Assembly (NCBI GenBank): GCA_902461935.1
Contig: CABPZP010000011.1
Span: forward strand, 1 to 51,155
Length of the DNA stretch: 51,155 bases
Source of the DNA: Merdicola sp905200315
GTDB lineage: Bacteria > Bacillota > Clostridia > TANB77 > CAG-508
Direction: 5' to 3'
In this document: one piece after another, positions 39,415 through 47,026 of the stretch
Layout: each line of letters begins with the position of its first letter
Position numbering within the stretch: the stretch's first letter is position 1
Position numbers and translations under genes: made by a program
Notes under the pieces: generated by a model
The model's database searches: none
Told to the model about the DNA's origin: nothing
What the model saw: only the letters and a program-made list of their open reading frames with translations

Positions 39415-39933
39415 TTATTTTAATCCTACAAATAATTGTACATATACTTTTCCGTAAGTTTTACTGTTTAATACACAAATTCCTGTAAACTCATATTCTT
39501 CTTCTAATATATTTTCTCTATGAGATTCTGAATTCATCCATGCATTAACTGCTCTTTCCGAATTAATATTACCTGCTAAATTTTCACCCGATATTTTATA
39601 ATCTATACCGTATGCTTTAAGCATTTCAAATGGAGTTCCTAGAGTTGGTGAATTATGTGAAAAATAATTATTTGTTACTATATCTACTGCTTTTAATTTA
39701 GCAATTTGCTGCAGTTTTGAATATGTTTTTAACGTTTTAATTCCTTTTTCCTCTCTATTTTTATTAACTAAGTCCAAAACCTCTTGTTCTTCCTTTGTTA
39801 AATTTGCTTCAACTATATTATTTTTATTTTCTATTAATGTATTTGTTTGATATGAAGCTATAGAATATCCTTCTATAAAAACTATAACTACAAACATAAT
39901 TATAATAACAGCCTTTTTTTTTGATAATTTCAT
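39415..39933 (-). CDS. CAP-domain (SCP/PR1-like, YkwD-type) secreted protein
   Basis: The 172-residue protein has an N-terminal membrane or signal helix (IIIMFVVIVFIEGYS) and a CAP domain. The domain has LVNKNREEKGIKTL, YFSHNSP, SGENLAG and AVNAWMNSESHRENIL in family order. CAP proteins are secreted or wall-associated; in spore formers this type is often on spores or surfaces, and the activity is not settled. I start at ATG 39933, behind AAGGGATG. It is a single gene with its own terminator, between the surface locus and rplM. Confidence 0.88.
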   Translation of the reverse strand: MKLSKKKAVIIIMFVVIVFIEGYSIASYQTNTLIENKNNIVEANLTKEEQEVLDLVNKNREEKGIKTLKTYSKLQQIAKLKAVDIVTNNYFSHNSPTLGTPFEMLKAYGIDYKISGENLAGNINSERAVNAWMNSESHRENILEEEYEFTGICVLNSKTYGKVYVQLFVGLK

Positions 39934-40115
39934 ACTATACACATCCCTTAAATTAATCTCTTATTTATTTTTTCTTAAGTTTTGTGTTTTATTACTTTTA
40001 TCTTGTGTGTATTATAAAATTATTAAAAGTTTTTATATTTTTAAAACGAAACATCTACATTATATCATTTTCGTTGTTTTTATGTCAACTTTGTATATCT
40101 TTTTTTAAGTTTTTC

Positions 40116-40144
40116 TTGACTTTTTTTATGTAATGTATTAAAAT
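40116..40144 (+). promoter_or_regulatory. Sigma-A promoter of rplM-rpsI
   Basis: TTGACT (40116..40121), 17 bases, TAAAAT (40139..40144). The transcript would have a leader of about 110 bases holding a GC-richer CCCCGGTAGGTTTAAG (40188..40203), which may be part of an L13 autoregulatory leader; that part is a guess. Confidence 0.75.
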
Positions 40145-40260
40145 TGTTATGCTTATATTGAAATGTTACTTTATTTTTAAATCTTCTCCCCGGTAGGTTT
40201 AAGAAAAAAGTTTCATATATAAATAATAAAAACAAATTTTGAATGGAGGATTAATATACC

Positions 40261-40695
40261 ATGAATAATACAACATATTCTTTAAAGAAAAATGAAATCG
40301 AAAGAAAATGGTACATTATTGATGCAGCTAACAAACCACTTGGTAGAGTTGCTACAGAAGCTGCTAAATTATTAAGAGGAAAACACAAACCAACTTATAC
40401 ACCAAATATGGATAATGGTGACCACGTAATAATATTAAACTGTAAAGATGTTATTTTAACAGGAAAAAAATTAGATCAAAAAATTTATAGACATCACTCT
40501 GGATACATTGGTGGAATGAAAGAAACACCTGCAAGAGTTATGATGGATAAAAATCCAGAAAAAGCTATGATGCTTGCTGTAAAAGGAATGCTTCCTCATA
40601 ATTCATTAGGAAGACAAATGCTTAAAAAAGTAAGAATTTATGCAGGTAGCGAACATGAAAATATCGCTCAAAAACCAGAAAAATGGGAATTTTAA
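40261..40695 (+). CDS. rplM: Ribosomal protein L13
   Basis: The 144-residue protein has the L13 signatures WYIIDAANKPLGRVATEAAK, LRGKHKPTYTPNMDNGDHV and KGMLPHNSLGRQMLKKVRIY. It is an early assembly protein of the large subunit. The start follows GGAGG, with a slightly long spacer. rpsI begins 14 bases after its stop, and the two form the standard operon. Confidence 0.98.
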   Translation: MNNTTYSLKKNEIERKWYIIDAANKPLGRVATEAAKLLRGKHKPTYTPNMDNGDHVIILNCKDVILTGKKLDQKIYRHHSGYIGGMKETPARVMMDKNPEKAMMLAVKGMLPHNSLGRQMLKKVRIYAGSEHENIAQKPEKWEF

Positions 40696-40709
40696 GGAGG
40701 AAGTTATAA

Positions 40710-41105
40710 ATGGCAGATAAAATAATGTTCTACGGAACAGGTAGAAGAAAAAATGCAATTGCTAGAGTAAGACTAGTAGAAGGTAAAGGAAATATTACAA
40801 TCAACGGAAGAAGTATGGATGAATATTTCGGAATTGAAACTTTAAAAGTTATAGTAAAACAACCATTAACAGCTACAAATACATTAGAAAAATATGATGT
40901 AATTTGTAAAGTTCAAGGTGGAGGATTCACGGGTCAAGCTGGAGCTATAAGACATGGAATTGCTAGAGCTTTATTAGAAGCAAATGCTGAATACAGACCA
41001 ACATTAAAAGCTAATGGATACTTAACAAGAGATCCACGTATGAAAGAAAGAAAAAAATACGGTCTTAAAAAAGCAAGAAAAGCACCACAATTCTCAAAGA
41101 GATAA
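40710..41105 (+). CDS. rpsI: Ribosomal protein S9
   Basis: The 131-residue protein has YGTGRRKNAIARVRL at the start, GGGFTGQAGAIRHGIARAL in the middle and the basic C-terminal tail ending in QFSKR that reaches the P-site tRNA. The start follows AAGGAGG. It is the last gene of the operon, with a terminator 25 bases later. Confidence 0.98.
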   Translation: MADKIMFYGTGRRKNAIARVRLVEGKGNITINGRSMDEYFGIETLKVIVKQPLTATNTLEKYDVICKVQGGGFTGQAGAIRHGIARALLEANAEYRPTLKANGYLTRDPRMKERKKYGLKKARKAPQFSKR

Positions 41106-41129
41106 TATGCTTTTGTGCAAAGAATATCA

Positions 41130-41163
41130 AACCTCAGAAGTTTCAAGGCTTCCGAGGTTTTTT
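41130..41163 (+). terminator. Terminator of rplM-rpsI
   Basis: AACCTC-GAAG and CTTC-GAGGTT arms (with one bulged base each) followed by TTTTT. Confidence 0.85.
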
Positions 41164-41198
41164 GTTATTGTTCGGTAATTTTTACTATCAAACGTCTG

Positions 41199-41222
41199 CA
41201 AGCATTGAAATATCAATGCTTG
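41199..41222. terminator. Second hairpin after rpsI
   Basis: CAAGCATTG-AAATAT-CAATGCTTG followed by TATTTTTA. It may be a back-up terminator. Confidence 0.5.
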
Positions 41223-41324
41223 TATTTTTATATTTGTTCGCCATTTAAATTTGTAATATACAGGTAATATGCTAGTAATATACAAATTTATTTTCTATAG
41301 TCATTAATTTATCTAAAACGCACA

Positions 41325-41378
41325 AAAACTAACTATGCCTCATTATTATTTTTGGCATAATTAGCTTTGTATTTTTTA
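41325..41378 (+). terminator. Third hairpin, plus-strand terminator-like
   Basis: AACTAACTATGCC (41328..41339 region) pairs with GGCATAATTAGCTT (41354..41367), followed by TGTATTTTTT. No plus-strand gene lies directly before it, so it may end a lost gene or an unseen small RNA. Confidence 0.45.
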
Positions 41379-41417
41379 ATACAACAAATTGTTATTTAAA
41401 TAGATTGTAAGTTGTAG

Positions 41418-41535
41418 TTAACCTATTAATTTTATTGTTCTTTTTTCTATATGTTCCTTTATAGCTCCTGCAATAATTTTGTGTCCTTTTTCATTTGGGT
41501 GTATTCCATCATCACATAGTAGATTTGAATAATTT
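41418..41535 (-). pseudogene. C-terminal remnant of an SGNH/GDSL hydrolase
   Basis: The frame reads LLCDDGIHPNEKGHKIIAGAIKEHI and ends TIKLIG-stop. D-G-I-H-P with G-H following is the last block of SGNH esterases and holds the catalytic Asp-x-x-His pair. The N-terminal serine block is missing: the adjacent DNA is the flavodoxin gene on the same strand. This looks like a gene whose first part was lost in a deletion or insertion. Confidence 0.7.
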
Positions 41536-42054
41536 TTATTTCTCCTCGTATAATATTACAATTTGTTCTAATGTTTTTAAATCATCTTTATTTGGATGTG
41601 ATAATGCTTTATCAAAGTTATCAATTAATTTATCAATGTTAAGTGAAATATTATTTTGTTCTCTCATTTTTTCATATCTTTCTCTAACTGATAATGGCAT
41701 TTTACCTTGACACATAAAAGTACCTATTATTGTATTGCTACTATCAATATTCTTTTTTACATTATTAATAATACCCTCAAAATATTTTTCACTTTCGCCA
41801 TATCCTGCTGTCCCAAATAAAAATATTTTTTTGTTTTTTAATTTATTTAAAAAGTCTATTGTTAGATGATCAGCATTTCCTTTTTCTGTCCAAAAACCAA
41901 TATAAATCACATTACTTAATACATCATCAATTTTATCCACTGTACCATAATAATCACACTTATTTTGAGGTAAAGTATTATAGATTGCCTCTGCAAGTTT
42001 TTTTGTATTTCCTGTTTTACTACTATAAATTATTGAATATCTTTCTCTTTTCAT
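41536..42054 (-). CDS. Flavodoxin-family protein (BilS-like)
   Basis: The 172-residue protein starts with the FMN phosphate loop YSSKTGNTKKLAEAI, followed by VIYIGFWTEKGNAD and KKIFLFGTAGYGES, the two other FMN loops. The C-terminal helix-rich part (MCQGKMPLSVRERYEKM) resembles small flavodoxins such as BilS, linked to bilirubin reduction. No bilR or bilQ is next to it. It would carry electrons in the cytoplasm. The start follows AAGGAGATT. The stop abuts the SGNH remnant. Confidence 0.8.
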   Translation of the reverse strand: MKRERYSIIYSSKTGNTKKLAEAIYNTLPQNKCDYYGTVDKIDDVLSNVIYIGFWTEKGNADHLTIDFLNKLKNKKIFLFGTAGYGESEKYFEGIINNVKKNIDSSNTIIGTFMCQGKMPLSVRERYEKMREQNNISLNIDKLIDNFDKALSHPNKDDLKTLEQIVILYEEK

Positions 42055-42097
42055 AATACATAATCTCCTTTTTCTTTATTATCAAAATTGTAATTTG

Positions 42098-42520
42098 TTA
42101 CTTACTCCAAGTCATTGTATATTCTATTTCATTTGTATCCTTATCTATATTTTCGCTTGTAATTATAAAATTGTTTTTTTTATAAAACTTAATAGCATTT
42201 GCATTTTTCTTATATACATTTACTGTTAGGTTATCTTTATTTTCTTTTATTCTATCTAGTAAAGATGTTCCTATTCCACTATGCTGATTATTTATATCCA
42301 CAAAAATTCCTTCAACATAATTATCATTTACACCTACAAATCCAACAACCTGTTCATCTAAGATATAAACATATATATCTGCTTTTGGTAAAATATCTTT
42401 GACATATTCATAATTATCTTTCCAATACTCTTTTGCAATAAAATTATGAGTTCTTATATTTTCATTTACCCATATTTCCATTACTGCATTTATATCATTT
42501 TTTTCAAACTTTCTTATCAT
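42098..42520 (-). CDS. GNAT-family N-acetyltransferase
   Basis: The 140-residue protein is a compact GNAT: MIRKFEKNDINAVMEIWVNEN at the start, VVGFVGVNDNYVEGIFVD for the central strands, then the acetyl-CoA loop NNQHSGIGTSLLDRIKE (the Q/R-x-x-G-x-G/A place) and VNVYKKNANAIKFYKKNNF. The layout resembles YjaB/PhnO-type small acetyltransferases; the substrate is unknown. It is part of a loose run of short, single-domain metabolic genes with the NUDIX and flavodoxin genes on the same strand. Confidence 0.88.
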   Translation of the reverse strand: MIRKFEKNDINAVMEIWVNENIRTHNFIAKEYWKDNYEYVKDILPKADIYVYILDEQVVGFVGVNDNYVEGIFVDINNQHSGIGTSLLDRIKENKDNLTVNVYKKNANAIKFYKKNNFIITSENIDKDTNEIEYTMTWSK

Positions 42521-42546
42521 ATAGCACTCCTATTAATTGTAATTTT

Positions 42547-43161
42547 TTAATCAAATTGTGTTTGCCACTTTTCATCTTTATATGCTTTAAAACACATCTC
42601 AATTTGTTCATTATTTGTTTTTTCTTCTGCTAAATTATTGGGTATCTCATCTAATGAAAAATATTTAATTTCTGTCGTTTCAATATTTTCAATAAATTCT
42701 CCACCAATAACATTACATAATACAAATATTTTGCACACACCATAAGCATATATAGGTTTATTATGTTTGTTTCTATCTTGGACTGCAATTATTTTAATTG
42801 TTTCTACATCTAATCCAGTTTCTTCTTTTACTTCCTTTATTGTATTACTTGCAACAGATTCTAAAACATCACACCAGCCACCAGGCAATGACCAAGTTCC
42901 ATTATTTTCGTGAGTTAGTAAAATTTTATCATCTTTAAATATGGCGGCTCTTGTATCTATTTTAGGTGTTTGATAACCATTTTCGTTGCAAAATAAATCT
43001 TTTACTTTTTCCAAACTTATATTACTTTTTTCTTCTATTATTTCTGCTGCTATTTCTCTTAATCTTTCATATCTTTCTATATCATATACATTATCTGTAT
43101 ATGTAAGTCCTGCTTGTGCTAAACTTTGAATTTCTATTGCCCATTTTAACCACTTTTCCAT
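42547..43161 (-). CDS. NUDIX hydrolase with an N-terminal helical domain
   Basis: The 204-residue protein has an N-terminal helical part (KWAIEIQSLAQAGLTYTDNVYDIERYERL), typical of Nudix_N_2 hydrolases. The Nudix fold follows, with GGWCDVLESVASNTIKEVKE and ETG. The Nudix box normally reads R-E-x-x-E-E; here the first residue is Lys (KEVKEE), a mild change. Members of this type often hydrolyse ADP-ribose or related sugar nucleotides. Two of its neighbours are the GNAT and flavodoxin genes. Confidence 0.88.
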   Translation of the reverse strand: MEKWLKWAIEIQSLAQAGLTYTDNVYDIERYERLREIAAEIIEEKSNISLEKVKDLFCNENGYQTPKIDTRAAIFKDDKILLTHENNGTWSLPGGWCDVLESVASNTIKEVKEETGLDVETIKIIAVQDRNKHNKPIYAYGVCKIFVLCNVIGGEFIENIETTEIKYFSLDEIPNNLAEEKTNNEQIEMCFKAYKDEKWQTQFD

Positions 43162-43214
43162 ACATAAATCTCCCCTACAACTTACTATTTATTTATTATA
43201 ACTTTATATTTTTC

Positions 43215-43244
43215 TTGACTTTTTATCTTTAAATAGCTTATAAT
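43215..43244 (+). promoter_or_regulatory. Promoter of a short plus-strand RNA (likely antitoxin RNA)
   Basis: TTGACT (43215..43220), 18 bases, TATAAT (43239..43244). Transcription from about 43251 would end at the terminator at 43295..43345 after roughly 90 bases, with no coding frame of note. Confidence 0.65.
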
Positions 43245-43250
43245 AAATAT

Positions 43251-43345
43251 AGGAAATGACAAATCCACAAACGTGGTTTTGCCGAATTAAGTTTGAAAAA
43301 ACTCACACCTAACTCGCCAAAGTTATAGATGTGAGCTTTTTTTAT
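43251..43345 (+). ncRNA. Candidate antitoxin RNA of a type I locus
   Basis: A short RNA runs from the promoter at 43215..43244 to the shared terminator. It has a 5' hairpin around CCACAAACGTGG and then GTTTTGCCGAATT, related to the leader of the convergent toxin mRNA (GTGGTTTTGCCACCTGAATT). It overlaps the 3' end of the toxin mRNA at the terminator, so the two RNAs can pair there. Confidence 0.55.
43295..43345. terminator. Shared bidirectional terminator
   Basis: CTCACACCTAACT...AGTTATAGATGTGAG hairpin with GAAAAAA before and CTTTTTTT after. It can end the plus-strand RNA and the minus-strand toxin mRNA. Confidence 0.8.
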
Positions 43346-43372
43346 TTATGTAGTTGCTTGTCAACCCAGTTC

Positions 43373-43465
43373 TTATGCAGAACTGCTGTCAAGCCAACGT
43401 TTAATGTTAATTAAAGAAAACATTAAGGATAATATCAAAAATAGTATCACTTTAATCATAAACAT
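43373..43465 (-). CDS. Small hydrophobic peptide, probable type I toxin
   Basis: The 30-residue peptide reads MFMIKVILFLILSLMF then SLINIKRWLDSSSA: one membrane helix, a short basic turn and a polar tail, the usual shape of Fst/TxpA-type toxins. The start follows GGAGAGGTGGTG. On the minus strand TTGATT (43571..43566), 17 bases and TACAAT (43548..43543) form a good sigma-A promoter, so the mRNA has a 70-base leader and ends at the shared terminator. The convergent short RNA supports an antisense-regulated locus. It is too short for ordinary gene finding. Confidence 0.65.
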   Translation of the reverse strand: MFMIKVILFLILSLMFSLINIKRWLDSSSA

Positions 43466-43542
43466 CACCACCTCTCCTACGATATTTCGTAAAATTCAGG
43501 TGGCAAAACCACATCTGCTTGTTGTCATTCTCTATACAAACA

Positions 43543-43571
43543 ATTGTACTATACAAAGAAATAAAAATCAA
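43543..43571 (-). promoter_or_regulatory. Promoter of the small toxin gene
   Basis: On the minus strand TTGATT, 17 bases, TACAAT. The transcript would start near 43536 and carry a leader with a GTGG-TTTTG-CCAC hairpin before the ribosome binding site. Confidence 0.65.
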
Positions 43572-43611
43572 GCAAACATTTTTTATAATTTGTAAGTAAA
43601 AAGATAAAAAG

Positions 43612-43646
43612 AAAAAACTCAGAGGTAATAACCTCCAAGTTTTTTC
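43612..43646 (-). terminator. Terminator after the ImmA-like gene
   Basis: AACTTGGAGGT-TATT-ACCTCTGAGTT followed by TTTTTT on the minus strand, right after the stop of the gene at 43650. Confidence 0.82.
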
Positions 43647-43649
43647 TTT

Positions 43650-44291
43650 CTATCTTTTTAATAAATCGTTTATTCTTGCCATAACCATATTATTTGGAAC
43701 TTTAAAAAATTTCGATAAATACCTTTCTATAAATAGACTTTCGTATACACCTTCATATCCAAATTCTTTTGCTCCCCTATGTGCAACACTACATTGATTT
43801 ATAAATATTTTTTTAGGCATTAATATATCAAGTTTGAATCTATTTGCAACCTCTTCGATTTGATAATTCTGGTTCATATATTCTGCATAATAGCATTCAT
43901 CATTACGTTGATTTTTACTACCTAAATAATCAAATAAATAGTAGGCTAATAAATGTGCTACTATTACTCTTTGGATATATTCATCATTTATAATATTATT
44001 TACTAGAATAACTTTTTCATATCCATATTCTTGCTTTGTATCTCCATTTATTTTTATGCACCCATATATATTTGATTTCATTTTTTTACTATACAATTTA
44101 ATTCCAAATTTATTTGTAATAGTAAAAATTAAAGTATAACTTTTTCTTTCATTTACACTTAGTATCCGATTAGCATACTCAGTTATAGTTGAAAATTTAT
44201 ACTTTTTTGTTTTTGCATCCTTCAATTCATTTGTAATTTCTGAATAGATACTTTTTTCATAATAATTGGAAAAACTAATTATTTCTCCCAT
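43650..44291 (-). CDS. ImmA/IrrE-like protein with a lost zinc motif
   Basis: The 213-residue protein has the C-terminal half of an ImmA/IrrE metallopeptidase: RVIVAHLLAYYLFDYL where these have AHELGHY, then YQIEEVANRFKLDILMPKKIF matching the E-x-x-A-N-x-F-A-x-x-L-L-M-P block. The HExxH zinc site reads HLLAY, so it is probably not a protease. The first 90 residues are unrecognised. I start at ATG 44291, seven bases after AGGAGG; an ATG two codons earlier is too close. It is the one gene here with a CGG codon read in frame (44168..44166), between Asn and Ile; a shift there would stop at once. Likely accessory DNA. Confidence 0.6.
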   Translation of the reverse strand: MGEIISFSNYYEKSIYSEITNELKDAKTKKYKFSTITEYANRILSVNERKSYTLIFTITNKFGIKLYSKKMKSNIYGCIKINGDTKQEYGYEKVILVNNIINDEYIQRVIVAHLLAYYLFDYLGSKNQRNDECYYAEYMNQNYQIEEVANRFKLDILMPKKIFINQCSVAHRGAKEFGYEGVYESLFIERYLSKFFKVPNNMVMARINDLLKR

Positions 44292-44452
44292 ATTCATTCC
44301 TCCTATTCCTATATCCTTGTTTTTAACAATCTTTCATATTTTACCATAAACGTCTTTATTTTTCAATTATACTTTATAATTATATTTCTAAATTTATATT
44401 TCTTTTTATGCAAACTATATTTTATCTAAAACCTATAATTTTCATATTTTTA

Positions 44453-45742
44453 TTATCTTTCATTTTCATTATTTCTACTTTCTATTAGACTATAAAATTC
44501 TTTAAGTATATCTCCATTTATATCGTCCTTATTTTTTACAACAGGTATATTTATATGCAATAAATTATCAGCGTCTCCGGGATAACTATTTATTTTTCCT
44601 TTTGGAAAATGGTATAATATTCTTTGAAAAATTCTTATAAATCTTTCCGTTTTTATCTCACTAATTAAATTTTGTTTTTTATAATTTTTATTCATATATT
44701 CAAGATCTTGTTTATATAATTCAGGAAATCTTTCTTTTTCTTTTTCATTATTCCATCTTTTTTCAAATTTATCTAATATTATTTTATTTCTCTTTTCGTG
44801 ATATGCATAATCCAAAACATACATTCCTGGAATTTCAATATCTGTGATTTCTTCTTGATGTAATATATTTATAAATAAGCTTATAGCTAATATGCTATTA
44901 GGTTCTACTTTCAGCAATTCTGCTTCATTTACTTCCTTGTTTACTTTATATTTTTCTCTATTTACTCTTTTCTTTATTTTATTATCCTCATCGTATTCTG
45001 AATTTTTATTTTGAATTGAACCTATCCTACAAATTTTTTTGCCATTGCTTTCATAAATTCCATATCTTATTACTGGCAATGTATAATGTGGCCTATTCCA
45101 TAATTCATCATTATAATAATATTCTTTATTATATATTATAAATTTAAACTCTCTAAAATTTTCATCCCATGTTCTAGCTATTTCATTTTTAGCACAAATT
45201 ATATTATTATCTAAAAAATTTAATTTTCCTAAGTTTGCTTCATTATCAAATTTACAAAAAGTTTTATCTTTTATCATTAGAGCTTGTTTTTCCAAAAATT
45301 CTTCTGGATTATTAAAGTCTTCTGGTGTCATTCTTAGCCATATTTCTTTAAACAAATTATCTTTTTCATATACAGGAAAAATTCGGCTATCTGTTCTTCG
45401 AAAAAAAAGATTTATATCTTCTTCATAAATTTGTCTTAATAATTCAAAAAATTTTTTATAATTACTTATTATCATCACTGGATTATTATCTTTATATTCT
45501 TTATTTTTAATATTCTTAATTATTTTCTTTGATTTTTTCTGAAAAAAATCACTATTATATGCAAAATCATTCATAACATTTTCAATAAATTTAATTGCTT
45601 CATTTTCTTTAAAATCAAAATATATATTAGGAATCTCATCGCTAAATAATAATTCATCCATACTATGGACTATAAATTCTCTTGAAACATTCTCAAATGT
45701 TGGTTTTAAACTTTCTGCTATTCTTCTATTTTCTAAATTCAT
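44453..45742 (-). CDS. Protein of unknown function, 429 residues
   Basis: I do not recognise this family. It is charged, rich in E, K, N and aromatic residues, without signal peptide or membrane helix, so cytoplasmic. Visible segments are IAESLKPTFENVSREFIVHS at the start, FFRRTDSRIFPVYE near 115, RYGIYESNGKKICRIGSI near 235, and GKINSYPGDADNLLHINIPVV near the end. I start at ATG 45742, after GGAGGACAC. It lies about 160 bases before the ImmA-like gene on the same strand, and the pair has the look of an accessory or defence-type insertion between the metabolic and spore genes. No function is assigned. Confidence 0.6.
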   Translation of the reverse strand: MNLENRRIAESLKPTFENVSREFIVHSMDELLFSDEIPNIYFDFKENEAIKFIENVMNDFAYNSDFFQKKSKKIIKNIKNKEYKDNNPVMIISNYKKFFELLRQIYEEDINLFFRRTDSRIFPVYEKDNLFKEIWLRMTPEDFNNPEEFLEKQALMIKDKTFCKFDNEANLGKLNFLDNNIICAKNEIARTWDENFREFKFIIYNKEYYYNDELWNRPHYTLPVIRYGIYESNGKKICRIGSIQNKNSEYDEDNKIKKRVNREKYKVNKEVNEAELLKVEPNSILAISLFINILHQEEITDIEIPGMYVLDYAYHEKRNKIILDKFEKRWNNEKEKERFPELYKQDLEYMNKNYKKQNLISEIKTERFIRIFQRILYHFPKGKINSYPGDADNLLHINIPVVKNKDDINGDILKEFYSLIESRNNENER

Positions 45743-45925
45743 TGTGTCCTCCATAACTAATATATATCTTTTAAATTTCTACAAAAATCTTACCACAAAT
45801 TAAGCTTTTTTTCAATTTCAGAATTTTTTAAGTATTTATTATTTTTTTACTACAAGATAAATATAATTTTTCCATAATATAAAAAGCCACGCTGGCATAC
45901 TTAATGTATTTTTCATACATCAACA

Positions 45926-45940
45926 ATAGAAATTTTCTAT
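45926..45940. repeat. Short palindromic repeat ATAGAAATTTTCTAT
   Basis: ATAGAAATTTTCTAT followed by ACTACAAAAAA. Close relatives with the same right flank occur at 8474..8488 (ATAGGAATTTCCTAT then AATACAAAAAAA) and near 9742..9757, both directly after REP tails. Confidence 0.55.
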
Positions 45941-45944
45941 ACTA

Positions 45945-45978
45945 CAAAAAACGCTCGAAGGTAATTACCTCCGAGTTT
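45945..45978 (-). terminator. Terminator after gerQ
   Basis: CTCGGAGGTAA and TTACCTTCGAG arms followed on the minus strand by CGTTTTTT. Confidence 0.75.
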
Positions 45979-46031
45979 ATTTATTAGTAATATTAATCAT
46001 TTCTTCTTACAAAGTTGTCAATGTCTTCTTT

Positions 46032-46346
46032 TTATATTTGAAAGTCTTTATCTGGAACTTTGAAGTATTCTGAAATGGCTACAAATTTTATTGAATATAT
46101 ATCGCAATATAATATGTTTCCACTTTCTATTGACCTTAGTAATATGTAGCTTATTCCTACATCTTCCAAAATTCCTATTCTATCTGTTATGTTGTTTGTT
46201 CCTATTAAAAATTCTACTCTTACCAATTTTCCTATTTGGCTCCTTAAGAATGCTGGCGTATACATATTATTTGTAAAAACTTCTGGCTCTGTTGTTCGCC
46301 TTGTTTCTTTTGTAATTTCTCTATTTTCTTGTTGATTTGTTTCCAT
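46032..46346 (-). CDS. gerQ: GerQ-like spore coat protein
   Basis: The 104-residue protein has a polar N-terminus and a compact C-terminal part, TPAFLRSQIGKLVRVEFLIG and IGILEDVGISYILLRSIESG then LYCDIYSIKFVAI. This matches the GerQ pattern I-G-K-x-V-x-V, gap, G-x-x-x-x-x-G-x-x-x-I-I-x. GerQ is a coat protein needed for CwlJ to sit on the spore. The start follows AAGGAGGT. cwlJ lies 16 bases upstream, which supports the call, since the two work together in germination. Confidence 0.75.
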   Translation of the reverse strand: METNQQENREITKETRRTTEPEVFTNNMYTPAFLRSQIGKLVRVEFLIGTNNITDRIGILEDVGISYILLRSIESGNILYCDIYSIKFVAISEYFKVPDKDFQI

Positions 46347-46362
46347 TTATACCTCCTTTTTT

Positions 46363-46809
46363 TTATGTGTTTGCATATAACTCTGTTGGTTCGTAAAAAC
46401 AATGATCGTTTATTCGTGTAAAAAAGCTACCTGAACCATTATACGGAAATATTCCCGGGCAATTTTCTGTATATGGATTTAAGAACCATAAACATTCCCC
46501 TGCTTGCGCTATTTTGTTTCCTGCCAATGCCCAGTCCGCTATTTCATAATGTATATTTGTTGGATTCATATTGTATATATTTTGTGGATTATATGAATTT
46601 CTTATTGTTTCTCTTGTGCAGTCGAATTGACCTTGTTGGAATATTATGCTTCTAATATCTCCACCATTTGATATTCGTGCATATTCACCTATTGGTGTGG
46701 TTGTTCTATTCAAAATAACTGTTGCAACTGCTTTCATACCATTGTCGCCTTCTCCTCCCGCTTCGCATTGCACAATTCTTGCAAGTAATTCCCTTTCAGA
46801 ATAAGCCAT
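46363..46809 (-). CDS. cwlJ: Spore cortex hydrolase CwlJ (SleB-like Hydrolase_2 family)
   Basis: The 148-residue protein has the SleB/CwlJ catalytic domain and little else: LLARIVQCEAGGEGDNGMKA with the catalytic Glu, VATVILNR, then IIFQQGQFDC, and GECLWFLNP near the end. It lacks the signal peptide and peptidoglycan-binding part of SleB, as CwlJ does; such proteins sit outside the cortex, on the coat, and cut muramic-lactam cortex at germination. The start follows AAGGTGATGG. gerQ is directly downstream. A cluster of three REPs separates it from yunB. Confidence 0.9.
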   Translation of the reverse strand: MAYSERELLARIVQCEAGGEGDNGMKAVATVILNRTTTPIGEYARISNGGDIRSIIFQQGQFDCTRETIRNSYNPQNIYNMNPTNIHYEIADWALAGNKIAQAGECLWFLNPYTENCPGIFPYNGSGSFFTRINDHCFYEPTELYANT

Positions 46810-46849
46810 TTCCCATCACCTTTTAAGATAAAAACATATTTTTCTATAT

Positions 46850-46995
46850 GGCGGTCACTGACCGCCGCTACAACGTTTGACACAATTTTTTAATATTATG
46901 GGTCGTCGAGGACGCCGACCCCTACAACGTTTGACGCAATTTTTTCAATATTAGTGGTCGCCCTAAGGACGCCGACCCCTACATCGTTTGACATA
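46850..46995. repeat. Cluster of three different REPs
   Basis: Three REPs lie in a row, same orientation: GGCGGTCACTGACCGCC with CTACAACGTTTGACAC (46850..46883), GGGTCGTCGAGGACGCCGAC with CCCTACAACGTTTGACGC (46900..46937), and GGTCGCCCTAAGGACGCCGA with CCCCTACATCGTTTGACAT (46956..46995). The spacers are also similar (AATTTTTTAATATTA-like). A partial fourth copy, ATGGTCGCCTTAA, overlaps the stop codon of yunB. Confidence 0.88.
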
Positions 46996-47026
46996 ATTTT
47001 ATTATATTTTTTATATTATGGTCGCC

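Noticed and set aside
43404..43595. A 63-residue plus-strand reading frame at the toxin locus
   Set aside because: It is antisense to the small peptide gene, has no good ribosome site, and its residues are of low complexity. The minus-strand 30-residue peptide has promoter, ribosome site and terminator.
43200..46000. A prophage remnant
   Set aside because: Apart from an ImmA-like gene there is no repressor, integrase or structural gene, and no attachment repeats were seen.
46850..46995. CRISPR-like array from the three REPs
   Set aside because: Repeat sequences differ in their arms, spacers are AT-rich and alike, and the same units are scattered singly through the window.
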